Source of the DNA: Pseudomonas sp. G.S.17
GTDB lineage: Bacteria; Pseudomonadota; Gammaproteobacteria; Pseudomonadales; Pseudomonadaceae
Length of the DNA: 64,000 nt
Direction: 5' to 3'
Assembly (NCBI RefSeq): GCF_038096165.1
Contig: NZ_CP151076.1
Location: 3,593,501 to 3,657,500 of the forward strand
In this document: piece by piece, positions 42,190 through 51,114 of the stretch
Layout of the letters: each line of letters begins with the position of its first letter
Numbering within the stretch: position 1 is the first letter of the stretch
The notes under the pieces: generated by a model
Seen by the model: only the letters and a program-made list of their open reading frames with translations
Told to the model about the DNA's origin: nothing
Database searches by the model: none
Translations under genes and position numbers: made by a program

Positions 42190-45100
42190 TCACTTCCCCC
42201 GAACGAGAAATATCTCCTTCGGCATCTTGAACCCCCGCAACTTGAGCAACGCCATCGGCCCCGCGCCCAGTTCGGTGCGCAGATGCCAGGTCAAACCGAG
42301 GCCGTCGGGGGCGGTGAGGACCATGCGGTAACGACTTTCGCCGTCGTCCAGCAGGGTCATTTTGGCGTTCTCCAGCAGGCGGATCAGGCCCCAGGTGCCT
42401 TGATAGTCGCCGAACAGGCGCTCGCCGGTGTGCACGCTGGTCCACGTGAGGCTCGCGCCCGGATGGTCGCTGCGGCCCGGCCAGTTGAAGCGTTGCCATT
42501 TTTCCCGCTGATTGAAGTACTCGTGTTTTTCGCCGTTGAGGGTGAAGGTGGTTTGCACCACGTTGCGCACGGCTTTGCCACTGAGCTCGAAACTCAAGCC
42601 CATGCCGCCGTCGGTGTAGAGCACGTCGGCCAGATGGCTGAGCTGGTTGATGGCGGTCAGAAATTGCGGATTCAGGCGCAAGCCCTGGCTATGGCGCGTG
42701 TCTGCCACCCACTGGCTGCCTTCCTTGCGCAGCACGCCGCTGAGCTGGCGCTGCAAGAATTGTTCGATGCGCCCGGAATCGGCGCGGATCATTTGCCCGA
42801 GCATGGGCAGCGAGATGTCGCTGGCGGTGGCCGCAAAGGGGTAACGGCCGGTGAAGGCGCTGTCCCAGTCGCTGACAACCGCACGCTGCCACTGTTTGTT
42901 GAGGCTCGCCGCCGAGGGTTGCAGGACTTTTTGCCAGGCTTGATCCAGCGGCTGCACAAACAAGGTCTGGCCAATTCCGGCCCATTCGGCGCCCAGACTC
43001 GCGGCGATCAGACGGCCATAGGATTGGGTGTCGGTCAGGTCGATGCTGTTGCCCTGAAACACCGTTTGCGCCAAAGCCTGGGTCATTTCCAGCGGGTCGG
43101 GTGCGTTGCTGATTTGCTGCAACTTCAAGCGCACGCGGGTCACGCGGGTGAGAAACGCCTGCACGCTCAGGCTGTCATCGCTGGCCGCACTTTCCGGGCC
43201 TTTGCCGAGCAGGGCCAGCAAGGGACCAAAGGTTGCATCCAGCGGCCCGCGCGGGCCGAGTCCTAGCTGGTCGATGACGGGGGTCGCGTCCTGTTTGATC
43301 AACTGCTGAGCCGACTGAATCAACGAGTCAGCCAACGCCTGCCCACGCGTGCCAGCCTGTCCTTGCCACGCCAACGTATTCATCAACGCGATGACCGGCG
43401 ATTGGCGCACATCGCTCATCAGCGTCAACTGGTCGATCACTTCGGCCAGACTACCGGCACGCTGCCAGCGCAGGCTGTTGAGAAACGCCAGCCACGCACC
43501 GCTGTAATCCTGAAAGTAGCGTTGGGTGAGGCGTTCGCGCAGCACGTCGGGGGTCAGTTCGGCGGCGATGTCCGTCTGGCTGTCGCTGAGCACCCAGTCG
43601 ATTTGCTCGCGGCGTGCGTCGGCAATGTCATCAATCGCCTTGCGCACCTGGCCTTCCCAGGCCTGACGGGTGAACACGCCGGGCACCTCGGCGCCCGAGG
43701 ACAACAGCGTCAGCGCATCGGTGTCGCCGACCATGTCGTGCAGGCTCAATGCCGGAGAGTGATTGGCCGCCGCGTCGAGCACCTTCTGGTACAGATTGGC
43801 TTCGGCATTGCGCTGGCCCAATTGACCCAGCAGCACTTGCCGCGCCTGCGCCACCAGCGTCGGATTGGCTTCAATGCGCCAGTCCGGATGCGCGGCCAGG
43901 TGCTCGCTGTAAAACTTCCAAAGTCCGGGCGACAAACCTTGCCACAAGCCCGGCGAAATACCCTCACGCTCAGGTTCGGCATTGCCCAAAGCCTTGGTCA
44001 GAAAGGCCGCATCGACTTTTTCCGGACGCGCCATCATCAGGTACGCCTTGAGCTGTTGGTACGCGTCGTTGGCACGCTTGGCACGCTCGGGACTGTCCGG
44101 CGCCAGCTTGACCAACGCCCGAAGTTGGCGCTGCAGATTCGCTGCCGCCGGGTCGCGCATCAGGCGATTGTTGGCTTCGATATAACGCGGCCACAGCGCA
44201 TCGAGCAGCGCCTGATTCTGGTTCAGGCCAAAGCGCTGATACCAGGCCGCGCCGTGTTCAAGGCGATAATCCAGCCGCGCCATTTCCCGCACCCAGTCGT
44301 TCAGCGCTCGCAGCTGTGCATCACCATTGCCGGGCTGTTGCAGGGTCGCGAGCGAGGTGTGCAACTGGGCGATTTGTTGGCGATTGCTGGCGAACGACAA
44401 CAGCATGCCCGCGCCCCACAGCAGTGCCAGGCTGAGCAGCAGGACATGAGCGATGCGGGTGGCGGGCCAGCCCAAGCGACGCACGTTGACGGCCTGGTCT
44501 TCAACTACGCCACACCACGCCGGATCCAGCAGCCAGAGGTTGGGGTAATCACTTGTAGCTCGCGACACCGGCAGGCTGAACCACACGCCACGCAGCGGCA
44601 AACCCCGAGCGAAATCACCGAGCAACGGCGCGAGCGCCTGGCGCCAACGGGCGATGCCCTCGGTTTGCAAGTCGCGAGACAAACGAAACAGGAAATCATG
44701 CTCAAGCGCGGTTTCCATCTGCGCCAGGCCCGCCAGCCGCAAAGGCTGCGGCAACTCGCTGAGACAGCTTTCCAGCTGCGGCGCCGTCAAGCGCGCCGGC
44801 AACAGACAACCCACCGAATCGGTCGGGCGTTCAAGTTGCGACCATTCACTGGCGCAGACCTGCCACAGGTGCAGCGGCAACTGCCAACACAAGGCACTCG
44901 CCAGACTTTTCAGGTTGCGCGTCCCCGTATTCATCGCCGCAGCATCGGCGCTCTGCGCCTTGCTCAACGCCCAAACCACCCCATCCAACGGCCGCCCCCG
45001 CGTCAAACCGCGCCACCGCGCAACGAACGATTCATGCAATTCAACCTGCGGACTGCCGCCCCACAACAACACCGTGCCCTGGCCTTCCTGCCAAAGGTCT

Positions 45101-45525
45101 TTGGCCAGGCCGGGAGCGATGGCTTCGATCTGCTCGGGTTCGCCGACGATGAGTAAAAGGCGGAAGTGGCGGCGCCAGAAGAAGTGGGAGCGGGCTTGAA
45201 GACGCTCGCGCAACGTTGAGCAGACTTTCTGAGAAGCCGTATCGGTTTGCTGCGTAAGCGGTTGCGGTTGGCGCGCATCATCTGGTTTTTGCCCTTGGTA
45301 AACCGTGCCTCCCAGTTGAGTCACCAGCAGCCAGTAGCAACCGAGCAACAACACCCCAATCAACGTTGTGATCCACACCACCAAAAGCCAGATGGTTTGC
45401 GCGTCACTGCCGGGCTGTATACCTAACCATTCGGAACAACGCCAAATTATCGTTCCTAGAATCACGCCAGCCAGTAACAGCGCAACCGCTAGCACACTCA
45501 TCCCTGAAGAGCGTCGAAACTGCAT
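42190..45525 (-). CDS. TssM/IcmF-like protein of an orphan type VI island, without P-loop
   Basis: The 1111-residue protein has the TssM topology: two N-terminal helices (about 9-29 and 43-68), a cytoplasmic segment, a third helix (about 356-377, VLLLSLALLWGAGMLLSF) and a large periplasmic part ending in a beta-rich domain (FTLNGEKHEYFNQREKWQRF as two segments). TssM normally has a GxxGxGKT P-loop after helix 2. Here the equivalent LLLIVGEPEQIEAIAPGLA (about 123-141) has no GK[ST]. It is encoded last in the VgrG island, ten bases after the 410-residue gene. It may be a paralogue dedicated to this effector set rather than the core complex subunit. Confidence 0.8.
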   Translation of the reverse strand: MQFRRSSGMSVLAVALLLAGVILGTIIWRCSEWLGIQPGSDAQTIWLLVVWITTLIGVLLLGCYWLLVTQLGGTVYQGQKPDDARQPQPLTQQTDTASQKVCSTLRERLQARSHFFWRRHFRLLLIVGEPEQIEAIAPGLAKDLWQEGQGTVLLWGGSPQVELHESFVARWRGLTRGRPLDGVVWALSKAQSADAAAMNTGTRNLKSLASALCWQLPLHLWQVCASEWSQLERPTDSVGCLLPARLTAPQLESCLSELPQPLRLAGLAQMETALEHDFLFRLSRDLQTEGIARWRQALAPLLGDFARGLPLRGVWFSLPVSRATSDYPNLWLLDPAWCGVVEDQAVNVRRLGWPATRIAHVLLLSLALLWGAGMLLSFASNRQQIAQLHTSLATLQQPGNGDAQLRALNDWVREMARLDYRLEHGAAWYQRFGLNQNQALLDALWPRYIEANNRLMRDPAAANLQRQLRALVKLAPDSPERAKRANDAYQQLKAYLMMARPEKVDAAFLTKALGNAEPEREGISPGLWQGLSPGLWKFYSEHLAAHPDWRIEANPTLVAQARQVLLGQLGQRNAEANLYQKVLDAAANHSPALSLHDMVGDTDALTLLSSGAEVPGVFTRQAWEGQVRKAIDDIADARREQIDWVLSDSQTDIAAELTPDVLRERLTQRYFQDYSGAWLAFLNSLRWQRAGSLAEVIDQLTLMSDVRQSPVIALMNTLAWQGQAGTRGQALADSLIQSAQQLIKQDATPVIDQLGLGPRGPLDATFGPLLALLGKGPESAASDDSLSVQAFLTRVTRVRLKLQQISNAPDPLEMTQALAQTVFQGNSIDLTDTQSYGRLIAASLGAEWAGIGQTLFVQPLDQAWQKVLQPSAASLNKQWQRAVVSDWDSAFTGRYPFAATASDISLPMLGQMIRADSGRIEQFLQRQLSGVLRKEGSQWVADTRHSQGLRLNPQFLTAINQLSHLADVLYTDGGMGLSFELSGKAVRNVVQTTFTLNGEKHEYFNQREKWQRFNWPGRSDHPGASLTWTSVHTGERLFGDYQGTWGLIRLLENAKMTLLDDGESRYRMVLTAPDGLGLTWHLRTELGAGPMALLKLRGFKMPKEIFLVRGK

Positions 45526-45534
45526 TCGATAGTC

Positions 45535-46767
45535 CTACGTTGAAAGCGGCGTTGCCGGTGTCAAAACCGTGCACCACAACCCCGTATCGACGGAATTGCC
45601 ACCGCTAAAAATGAATTGCGCCTCGGCGCAGCCTTGAATGTTTTGTGTTGCAGCAGCGATAGCCAGCCAGGGCGCTGCTTGACCTGAATCCCCCAGTAAC
45701 CCGTCCATATCGCGAAATGCCGGGGTGTGCTGCGCAGGCATCGAAACCTCAGCCAGTGCCGTGGCCAGTGCAGCGCCACGCTGCGCTACACGGCCCGCTG
45801 CCCAAACCTGTCGGATTGAACTTGCTGGCAATGGCACCCAGTCCAACGCCTGACGCACGGCGTAGAGCAGGTGTTCGGCGCTCTGCCCCTGCTCCTCTTC
45901 CGGGCGGTGTAGATAGGCAAGCGGCGGCAAGGCAACCTGCGTCAGGCTATTGCCAAACAGCAGCCCGACCGCAACCTCTGCCGTACCTTCGGGAGATAGC
46001 AGCGCGAATTGCAACGCCACCACCATCAACAGTGCTTGATCGGCAATACGCTGGTCGAGCCAATGGTCCACTGCGGCCAGCCCGAACCCCTCCACGGGCG
46101 CAATTGGCTGGCGGATACCCGACTCGCTCCAGGCCTGTTGCCATATCTGGCTCAACCGGCTTGCAGGCAGACCACTGTCGAATTCAAGCAACAGGGCCAA
46201 TGGCTGATCATCAGGCAACTGCGCCAGGGTTTTGGCCATGTCAGCAAGCAATGGAACCAGCACGCGCAGCAGTACGGATTCGGGGTATTCAAGCGTATCG
46301 CCGGGCAAGCTGCTCTGCAGTACGTCAACTTCGGCCAGTCGGGATGGTTGAATTTTCAGCGCACTGGTTCCGCCAAGTAAGGCATCCAGCTGTGTGGCGG
46401 GCTGCTGCCCCCGTTCTCGAAGCCCGGTATATAGGCTCGTGCCCAACACTTGTTGGGAACGCCGCCCTCGCTGCATGCTGTGATTGATATCCTCCTGCCT
46501 AGACTCGTCCCAGCCATCGGCCACACCTTGTTGACCGACATACAACAAAGCCCGTCCAAAACCCAGGACACACCAGCCCAACAGTGGAACGCCCAAGAAA
46601 CGCATCCAGAAACTCGCGGGTTGCTGGTGCAACGGCTGTGCACCGAACAGCACCGCCAGCCCTATACCCAGCAGCAAAAAAAGCACGAGCAAACCCAGCC
46701 ACACTAAAACTCGAGGTCGGGTAGGCCGAATTGCCATCGCCGGAACTTCATTCAGTCGAACAGACAT
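45535..46767 (-). CDS. Uncharacterised type VI island membrane protein
   Basis: The 410-residue protein has two N-terminal hydrophobic segments (about 21-44, VLVWLGLLVLFLLLGIGLAVL; and about 59-76) and a soluble domain without recognised motifs. ATG 46767 lies two bases after the PAAR stop, and its end is ten bases before the TssM-like gene, so the three are one transcript. Its pairing with the TssM-like protein suggests the two form a membrane complex. Confidence 0.7.
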   Translation of the reverse strand: MSVRLNEVPAMAIRPTRPRVLVWLGLLVLFLLLGIGLAVLFGAQPLHQQPASFWMRFLGVPLLGWCVLGFGRALLYVGQQGVADGWDESRQEDINHSMQRGRRSQQVLGTSLYTGLRERGQQPATQLDALLGGTSALKIQPSRLAEVDVLQSSLPGDTLEYPESVLLRVLVPLLADMAKTLAQLPDDQPLALLLEFDSGLPASRLSQIWQQAWSESGIRQPIAPVEGFGLAAVDHWLDQRIADQALLMVVALQFALLSPEGTAEVAVGLLFGNSLTQVALPPLAYLHRPEEEQGQSAEHLLYAVRQALDWVPLPASSIRQVWAAGRVAQRGAALATALAEVSMPAQHTPAFRDMDGLLGDSGQAAPWLAIAAATQNIQGCAEAQFIFSGGNSVDTGLWCTVLTPATPLST

Positions 46768-46769
46768 GG

Positions 46770-47033
46770 TTAGCTCGCACCCGCATCCGGCAATGAAGAA
46801 ATCAGCATGCAACCGCACGCGCATAAATGCCCTTGAAACGCGACGGGCACGCCATTGTCTTTAAAGGCCGGATGCCCTTGGGCAATCACGGTTGGCCCAT
46901 GGCCGGGAATCAGACAAGACACCGGATCGCCTTCGCGAGCGACACCAATGCCCTCGAACTTCATGTCTGCAGAACCGGAGAGGACGGAGCCGCCTCCGGT
47001 GGTTAGGTCGCCGATGCGGATGATGTTTTTCAT
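46770..47033 (-). CDS. PAAR-repeat spike-tip protein
   Basis: The 87-residue protein is a single PAAR domain (IRIGDLTTGGGSVLSGSADM; REGDPVSC; HGPTVIAQGHPAF; CACGCML). PAAR proteins sharpen the VgrG spike and attach effectors. It sits between the immunity genes and the membrane-protein genes of the island. The GC-rich composition contrasts with the immunity genes just upstream. Confidence 0.92.
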   Translation of the reverse strand: MKNIIRIGDLTTGGGSVLSGSADMKFEGIGVAREGDPVSCLIPGHGPTVIAQGHPAFKDNGVPVAFQGHLCACGCMLISSLPDAGAS

Positions 47034-47216
47034 ATATTGCTCCTGATAGTTACGCTTCCATTGTTAACTTGACGCACGCATCAATAATTCTCATGATTGA
47101 TTTTTACACTGTAACCACATTGCGAGTGGTTTCTCTACAATCACGTCTTCACCTTTGGCTGGATACATTCTTGTTGCTTCTTCATTTTTTATGAACATCC
47201 GCCGACCTGCTTCATC

Positions 47217-48014
47217 TCAGCAATTGTAATTAAGATCACTACATTTCAACCATCCTTCGATGACAATGTTCCCTGAAAGCCTAAACTCAACGATATTTTC
47301 ACCTCCAGATAACTTTTCAAATCCCAGCAAAAAAACTTCATCACCTCGTACCAGATTTTTTTCGGATGACTGCATCGCATCTGGGGCGGAATAAATTTCT
47401 GCCAATAAAGAGCTTACTCTAGCTGTGAGTGGCGTTCTTTTTTCGAAATCAATATCATCAGATACTAGAAACTCAACAATGGTCCCGTCGGAACCATATT
47501 TCTTCCGTCTCACCTCACCGCACCCTATACAACTGTCGGAAACAATAGCGTTTACCTTCTCTCCTTGCAGGGTGTAAATATCTTCACTCCAAGCAGCACC
47601 GTTCTTGTAGGAGCTAATAATAAAACCACGTCTAACTTTGAAATTACACAAATTTCTATCACCAAACCTTAACTCATTCAAGGATCTGTTCGTTTTGTTG
47701 TAGTGCAATATTTTTGAACAGACGTTCACACCGTTCGTCGCTAAGCGAACAACAATCTCCCCAACTCCATCGTCACTCAAATCTTCGACATAGATATCGT
47801 CGTAGACTCCCTGGGGGTCATCATTAAAACCTGTAGGAAGCGACACCGGGTGTAATTTCCCCTGCTCTGAAATATACACGGCGAAAGGGGGTATGCTGTC
47901 AACTATTATTTCTTCTTTAGATGCATCATCTATTGTTTTTTTATGATCTTTCAAGCTGGCACTGGTTAGATCTGAGAGAAGTAGCAACAAAAAAATCAAT
48001 AGTGATTTAGTCAT
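47217..48014 (-). CDS. Exported XAC2610-like protein, candidate immunity protein
   Basis: The 265-residue protein has a signal peptide (cleavage near TSA-S, residue 19), a central FG-GAP-like stretch (VEDLSDDGVGEIVVRL, then VCSKILHYNKTNRSL and GFIISSYKNGAAWSEDIY) and a C-terminal SH3-like region (IYSAPD to EGWLKCSDL, about 198-263). The middle recalls the XAC2610-related family; XAC2610 is the immunity partner of a Xanthomonas peptidoglycan-hydrolase effector. It is AT-rich and encoded beside the muramidase effector. Immunity in the periplasm is the likely role. Confidence 0.65.
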   Translation of the reverse strand: MTKSLLIFLLLLLSDLTSASLKDHKKTIDDASKEEIIVDSIPPFAVYISEQGKLHPVSLPTGFNDDPQGVYDDIYVEDLSDDGVGEIVVRLATNGVNVCSKILHYNKTNRSLNELRFGDRNLCNFKVRRGFIISSYKNGAAWSEDIYTLQGEKVNAIVSDSCIGCGEVRRKKYGSDGTIVEFLVSDDIDFEKRTPLTARVSSLLAEIYSAPDAMQSSEKNLVRGDEVFLLGFEKLSGGENIVEFRLSGNIVIEGWLKCSDLNYNC

Positions 48015-48072
48015 TTTCTAGAGCATCCGCATCGATCGAAAGCATGTTTTTCCATTTATTCAAGTACATTCG

Positions 48073-48477
48073 TTAGAATCTCAGATCATTCAGGTAGCGA
48101 CTTCTTTCAGCGCCCTCTCTCGCAAAACAGTAGTTTTTGGTTGTTTCAAAGGCCTGCGTTCCAGACTCGATCACAAAAACCTCAATAGCACAGTTTTCAT
48201 CCCTCAATTTAATCCAAGTTAACTGCGATTTCTTGACAGTCGATTTCAGCTTCTCTCCTAGGCTAGGCATGGACTTATAGTCTTTGGAAATCATGTCGTT
48301 CAACCTTTTATACGCGGTATTCAAATCTTGATCAGCAATTTTTTTATTATACTCTGAGCACTCATAGATGGCTTGACTGCTCAGGTTGCTTGCAGCACAT
48401 ATCCTGGGAAGCAAAACCTCTGCGTGACAGATGCCAAAAGAGAAGAGCGGTAGTATTAATAAAAATCTAGTACGCAT
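48073..48477 (-). CDS. LprI/DUF1311-like lysozyme-inhibitor protein, candidate immunity protein
   Basis: The 134-residue protein has a signal peptide (FSFGICHA-E, residue 19) and the DUF1311 pattern: YECSEYNKKIADQDLNTAY, then SQLTWIKLRDENC and a final NYCFAREGAERSRYLNDL. LprI-type proteins inhibit lysozymes. It starts 12 bases after the effector stop with AGGAAATATCG as ribosome site, the classic position of an immunity gene. It is AT-rich like the toxin tip. Confidence 0.75.
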   Translation of the reverse strand: MRTRFLLILPLFSFGICHAEVLLPRICAASNLSSQAIYECSEYNKKIADQDLNTAYKRLNDMISKDYKSMPSLGEKLKSTVKKSQLTWIKLRDENCAIEVFVIESGTQAFETTKNYCFAREGAERSRYLNDLRF

Positions 48478-48489
48478 CGATATTTCCTA

Positions 48490-51090
48490 TCAATTATTTC
48501 TAAGATATTTTGCCCGACGTCGACCGGGCTCATATTGACTAATTGCAGGCGTCCCTTCGACATATGAAATCATCTCTGATTTACTGTTGCGCATTCCCGC
48601 CTTCATTGGATTGGGACCACCAGTAAATCCTTGATAGACAAAATCAACCAACACATCCTTGATTGTCGGATCAAGGCTTTTCCACTCAAACCTGTCACTT
48701 TCAGCAGCAGTCCATTTATTGTAGTTTAAAATGGCTCTCTCGACGTACGCAGGGTAGATGATATTGAATAGTGATATTTGTTGGCCAGTTGTGATCTCAC
48801 CAATAAGTAATTTATTGTCTTTAACAAAATCGCTCGCGCCCCCCCCTTTCAAACCATAGGCCTGCGAAATCCTTTGAGCCTTTTCATCTTCAATGCCAGC
48901 CTGTAACATATGTGCATATATTTCGCCCTTAGTTCGATTCCCCATGTCGTACCCTCGACCTAACGTCACACCAGATAGGTCATTACCTGGCCAGTGGATA
49001 ACTCGGCTGTAGTGCATTGAACTTGGAATATCATTGCCTTCAGCATCGAAGGTGATCTGCCCTGCAAGGATTTTCACACCCTGAATATTGGCAAAACACC
49101 CCACCAACCCCACCGGATGAAAGTGACAAACCTTCGCCCACGAATCCAGTCCCACTTTCTCCGCAACTTCATCCCACCAACTCAGTTGTTTGATGCGCTC
49201 TTTTTCTGCCAGCCAGTTCAGGTGCGGGGTTGAGCCGCTGTGGCCGAGCATTTCGTCCATGGCGTCCCACTTGCGTGGCCGGTGAACCCATTCGGTTTCG
49301 TAGTCGATGATCAGTTGCGAGATGGATTGGGCGTGGGCCGGCAGGTTGAGGGCGGCCTGTATTTCGTCGCCGGACATTTTGCCGTCGCGGTCGCGGTCGA
49401 TGATCTCGAACAGGCGGCTCATGACTGGCCCTTGGTCCACATCGTCGGCCAGGGCACCGTATTGCGCGAGTTGCGCTTCGCTGAACTGGTTGACGGCGCG
49501 CAGGTAGGAGGCGAGGAATTTGCGCGGCACGTCGTAGTTGAAGATGACGTCGTAACCTTCCCATGCCCACGGACTGAACCACGGGGTAACGCCCACTTCC
49601 TCGCGGACCCAGCCGTCGAGCAAAGTGTTGTTGGCGTCATGCAGCAGACCATCGAGGCGATACCAGTTACAGGCCTTTTTGTCCGGGGTGGCCGCGACCG
49701 CGATTTTCTTTTCAGGGGGCAGCCCGTCGAGCAGGCTTTTTGGAACGAGCAGGTCAGCGTCGCTGAGGGCGTGGGGCGCGTTCAGCGTGGGTGGCTGTTT
49801 GGCGTTGAAACGCTCTTGATGGGTCACCACGGCGCTGCCCTTGGCGAGTTTCAGCCAGGTCTTGCTGGTGACAGGTAAACGCTGCGCCCAGGCGCGACTG
49901 GCGGCGATAAACGCTTTGACGTTATCGCCGCTGAACATTTCGAGGTGCAGCTTCTGTTCCGGCTGGTCCGCGTAGCAGTCCTGATACTGACCAATGTGGC
50001 CGATCAGGTCGCCGGCCTTGATCGGCACGGGCTTTTCCAGCACCACCACCTGATCGTGAGCCTGGGGTTCAAGGGCACTTAACAAGGACTTGAAATGAAC
50101 GTACTGGTTAACGCGCTCCAGCTTGCGGTAGTGGCCGGTGCCGCTGACGGTGACTTCTGTGCCGTGGGGCAGTTCGCCGATGACCTTGCTGTCAAAGTTC
50201 GCTTCGGCCCGGACCCTGAGCGAGCTGTCGCATCTGATCCGATACTCGCCTGCGGCCAGGGGCTCCAGATAATGGCTGGCGAGGTAGCCGAGCAATTTCC
50301 CGTCACCATCTTGCAGAAAGGTCGGCCCCGGGGTGTTTTCCAGTTTGCGGAAGTCACCCTGGCCGCTGATCGTGACCTCAGCGCCTCTTGGCAGCAGGTC
50401 GAGCACCTTGCCTTGCCAGTTCTTGTTGCGCACGTTCAAGCCCACCTGCTCCGGCTGACCGGGACGGGGGTCTTTGACGTCAGACTTGACCCGTCGAATC
50501 GCCGCTTCGGGCCAGAACGGCGGTCGGGCGATGGCAGGATCATCCCGGTAAACCGCCCAGTCCTGCAGGTGCATGTACAGGCTGAAGAAGGTCAGGCTGG
50601 GCGGCGTATCGGCGCTGCCGTCGATCTTCGGCGCCTGAAGACGGTGCCGCACCAGCACAAAATTGCGCGAGAAAGGTTTCTGCACCGAGAGCTTGTTGAC
50701 GAAAAACCCCGTGGTCGGTGAATGCTGATCAATGCGATAGGCCACCACCTCGCCATCGGCCAGACAATGCACGCTGGACTGATCGAGTGTGCCAGCGGTA
50801 CCGCCATCGAAATGCACCCCGCCGTGCCACAGGCCGCTGCGGCCCAGCGGATAAAAGCCGGCCGCCGCTTTGGCCATCTGGGTCAATTGCAGCAACGGGT
50901 CGCGCTTGTCCCTGAAGGGGTGGCTCCAGTTCTTCACCGCAGGCAGTGCGGCGATAGCGGCATCGACGGGTGAAGAAGGGCGAACCGGGCCTGCGTCGGG
51001 GGTGGGCAGGACGGGACGAGGATGGGTTTCTGACCTCGTTTTTCGATCAGGGGCGGGATGCCAAAACAGCCAATCGAACCATTTAGCCAT
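48490..51090 (-). CDS. Type VI effector with pesticin/T4-lysozyme-like muramidase C-terminus
   Basis: The 866-residue protein is modular. Residues about 85-180 look like a degenerate M23 peptidase-type fold (LWHGGVHFDGG; LYMHLQDW). About 215-330 are two SH3-like repeats (LRVRAEANFDSKVIGELPHG). Residues 565-576 form an EF-hand loop (DRDRDGKMSGDE). About 670-866 resemble the pesticin/T4 lysozyme muramidase core (HWPGNDLSGVTLGRGYDMG). It would cut cell-wall glycan in the target periplasm. It lies directly after vgrG and before two lysozyme-inhibitor-like genes. Base composition changes near 49080, around codon 670, just before the toxin domain. Confidence 0.8.
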   Translation of the reverse strand: MAKWFDWLFWHPAPDRKTRSETHPRPVLPTPDAGPVRPSSPVDAAIAALPAVKNWSHPFRDKRDPLLQLTQMAKAAAGFYPLGRSGLWHGGVHFDGGTAGTLDQSSVHCLADGEVVAYRIDQHSPTTGFFVNKLSVQKPFSRNFVLVRHRLQAPKIDGSADTPPSLTFFSLYMHLQDWAVYRDDPAIARPPFWPEAAIRRVKSDVKDPRPGQPEQVGLNVRNKNWQGKVLDLLPRGAEVTISGQGDFRKLENTPGPTFLQDGDGKLLGYLASHYLEPLAAGEYRIRCDSSLRVRAEANFDSKVIGELPHGTEVTVSGTGHYRKLERVNQYVHFKSLLSALEPQAHDQVVVLEKPVPIKAGDLIGHIGQYQDCYADQPEQKLHLEMFSGDNVKAFIAASRAWAQRLPVTSKTWLKLAKGSAVVTHQERFNAKQPPTLNAPHALSDADLLVPKSLLDGLPPEKKIAVAATPDKKACNWYRLDGLLHDANNTLLDGWVREEVGVTPWFSPWAWEGYDVIFNYDVPRKFLASYLRAVNQFSEAQLAQYGALADDVDQGPVMSRLFEIIDRDRDGKMSGDEIQAALNLPAHAQSISQLIIDYETEWVHRPRKWDAMDEMLGHSGSTPHLNWLAEKERIKQLSWWDEVAEKVGLDSWAKVCHFHPVGLVGCFANIQGVKILAGQITFDAEGNDIPSSMHYSRVIHWPGNDLSGVTLGRGYDMGNRTKGEIYAHMLQAGIEDEKAQRISQAYGLKGGGASDFVKDNKLLIGEITTGQQISLFNIIYPAYVERAILNYNKWTAAESDRFEWKSLDPTIKDVLVDFVYQGFTGGPNPMKAGMRNSKSEMISYVEGTPAISQYEPGRRRAKYLRNN

Positions 51091-51114
51091 AGCGTATTTG
51101 CTCCTTGCATAAGG

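Noticed and set aside
43363..45156. 597-codon plus-strand ORF opposite the TssM-like gene
   Set aside because: Antisense shadow caused by high GC; no start signal and no recognisable domain.
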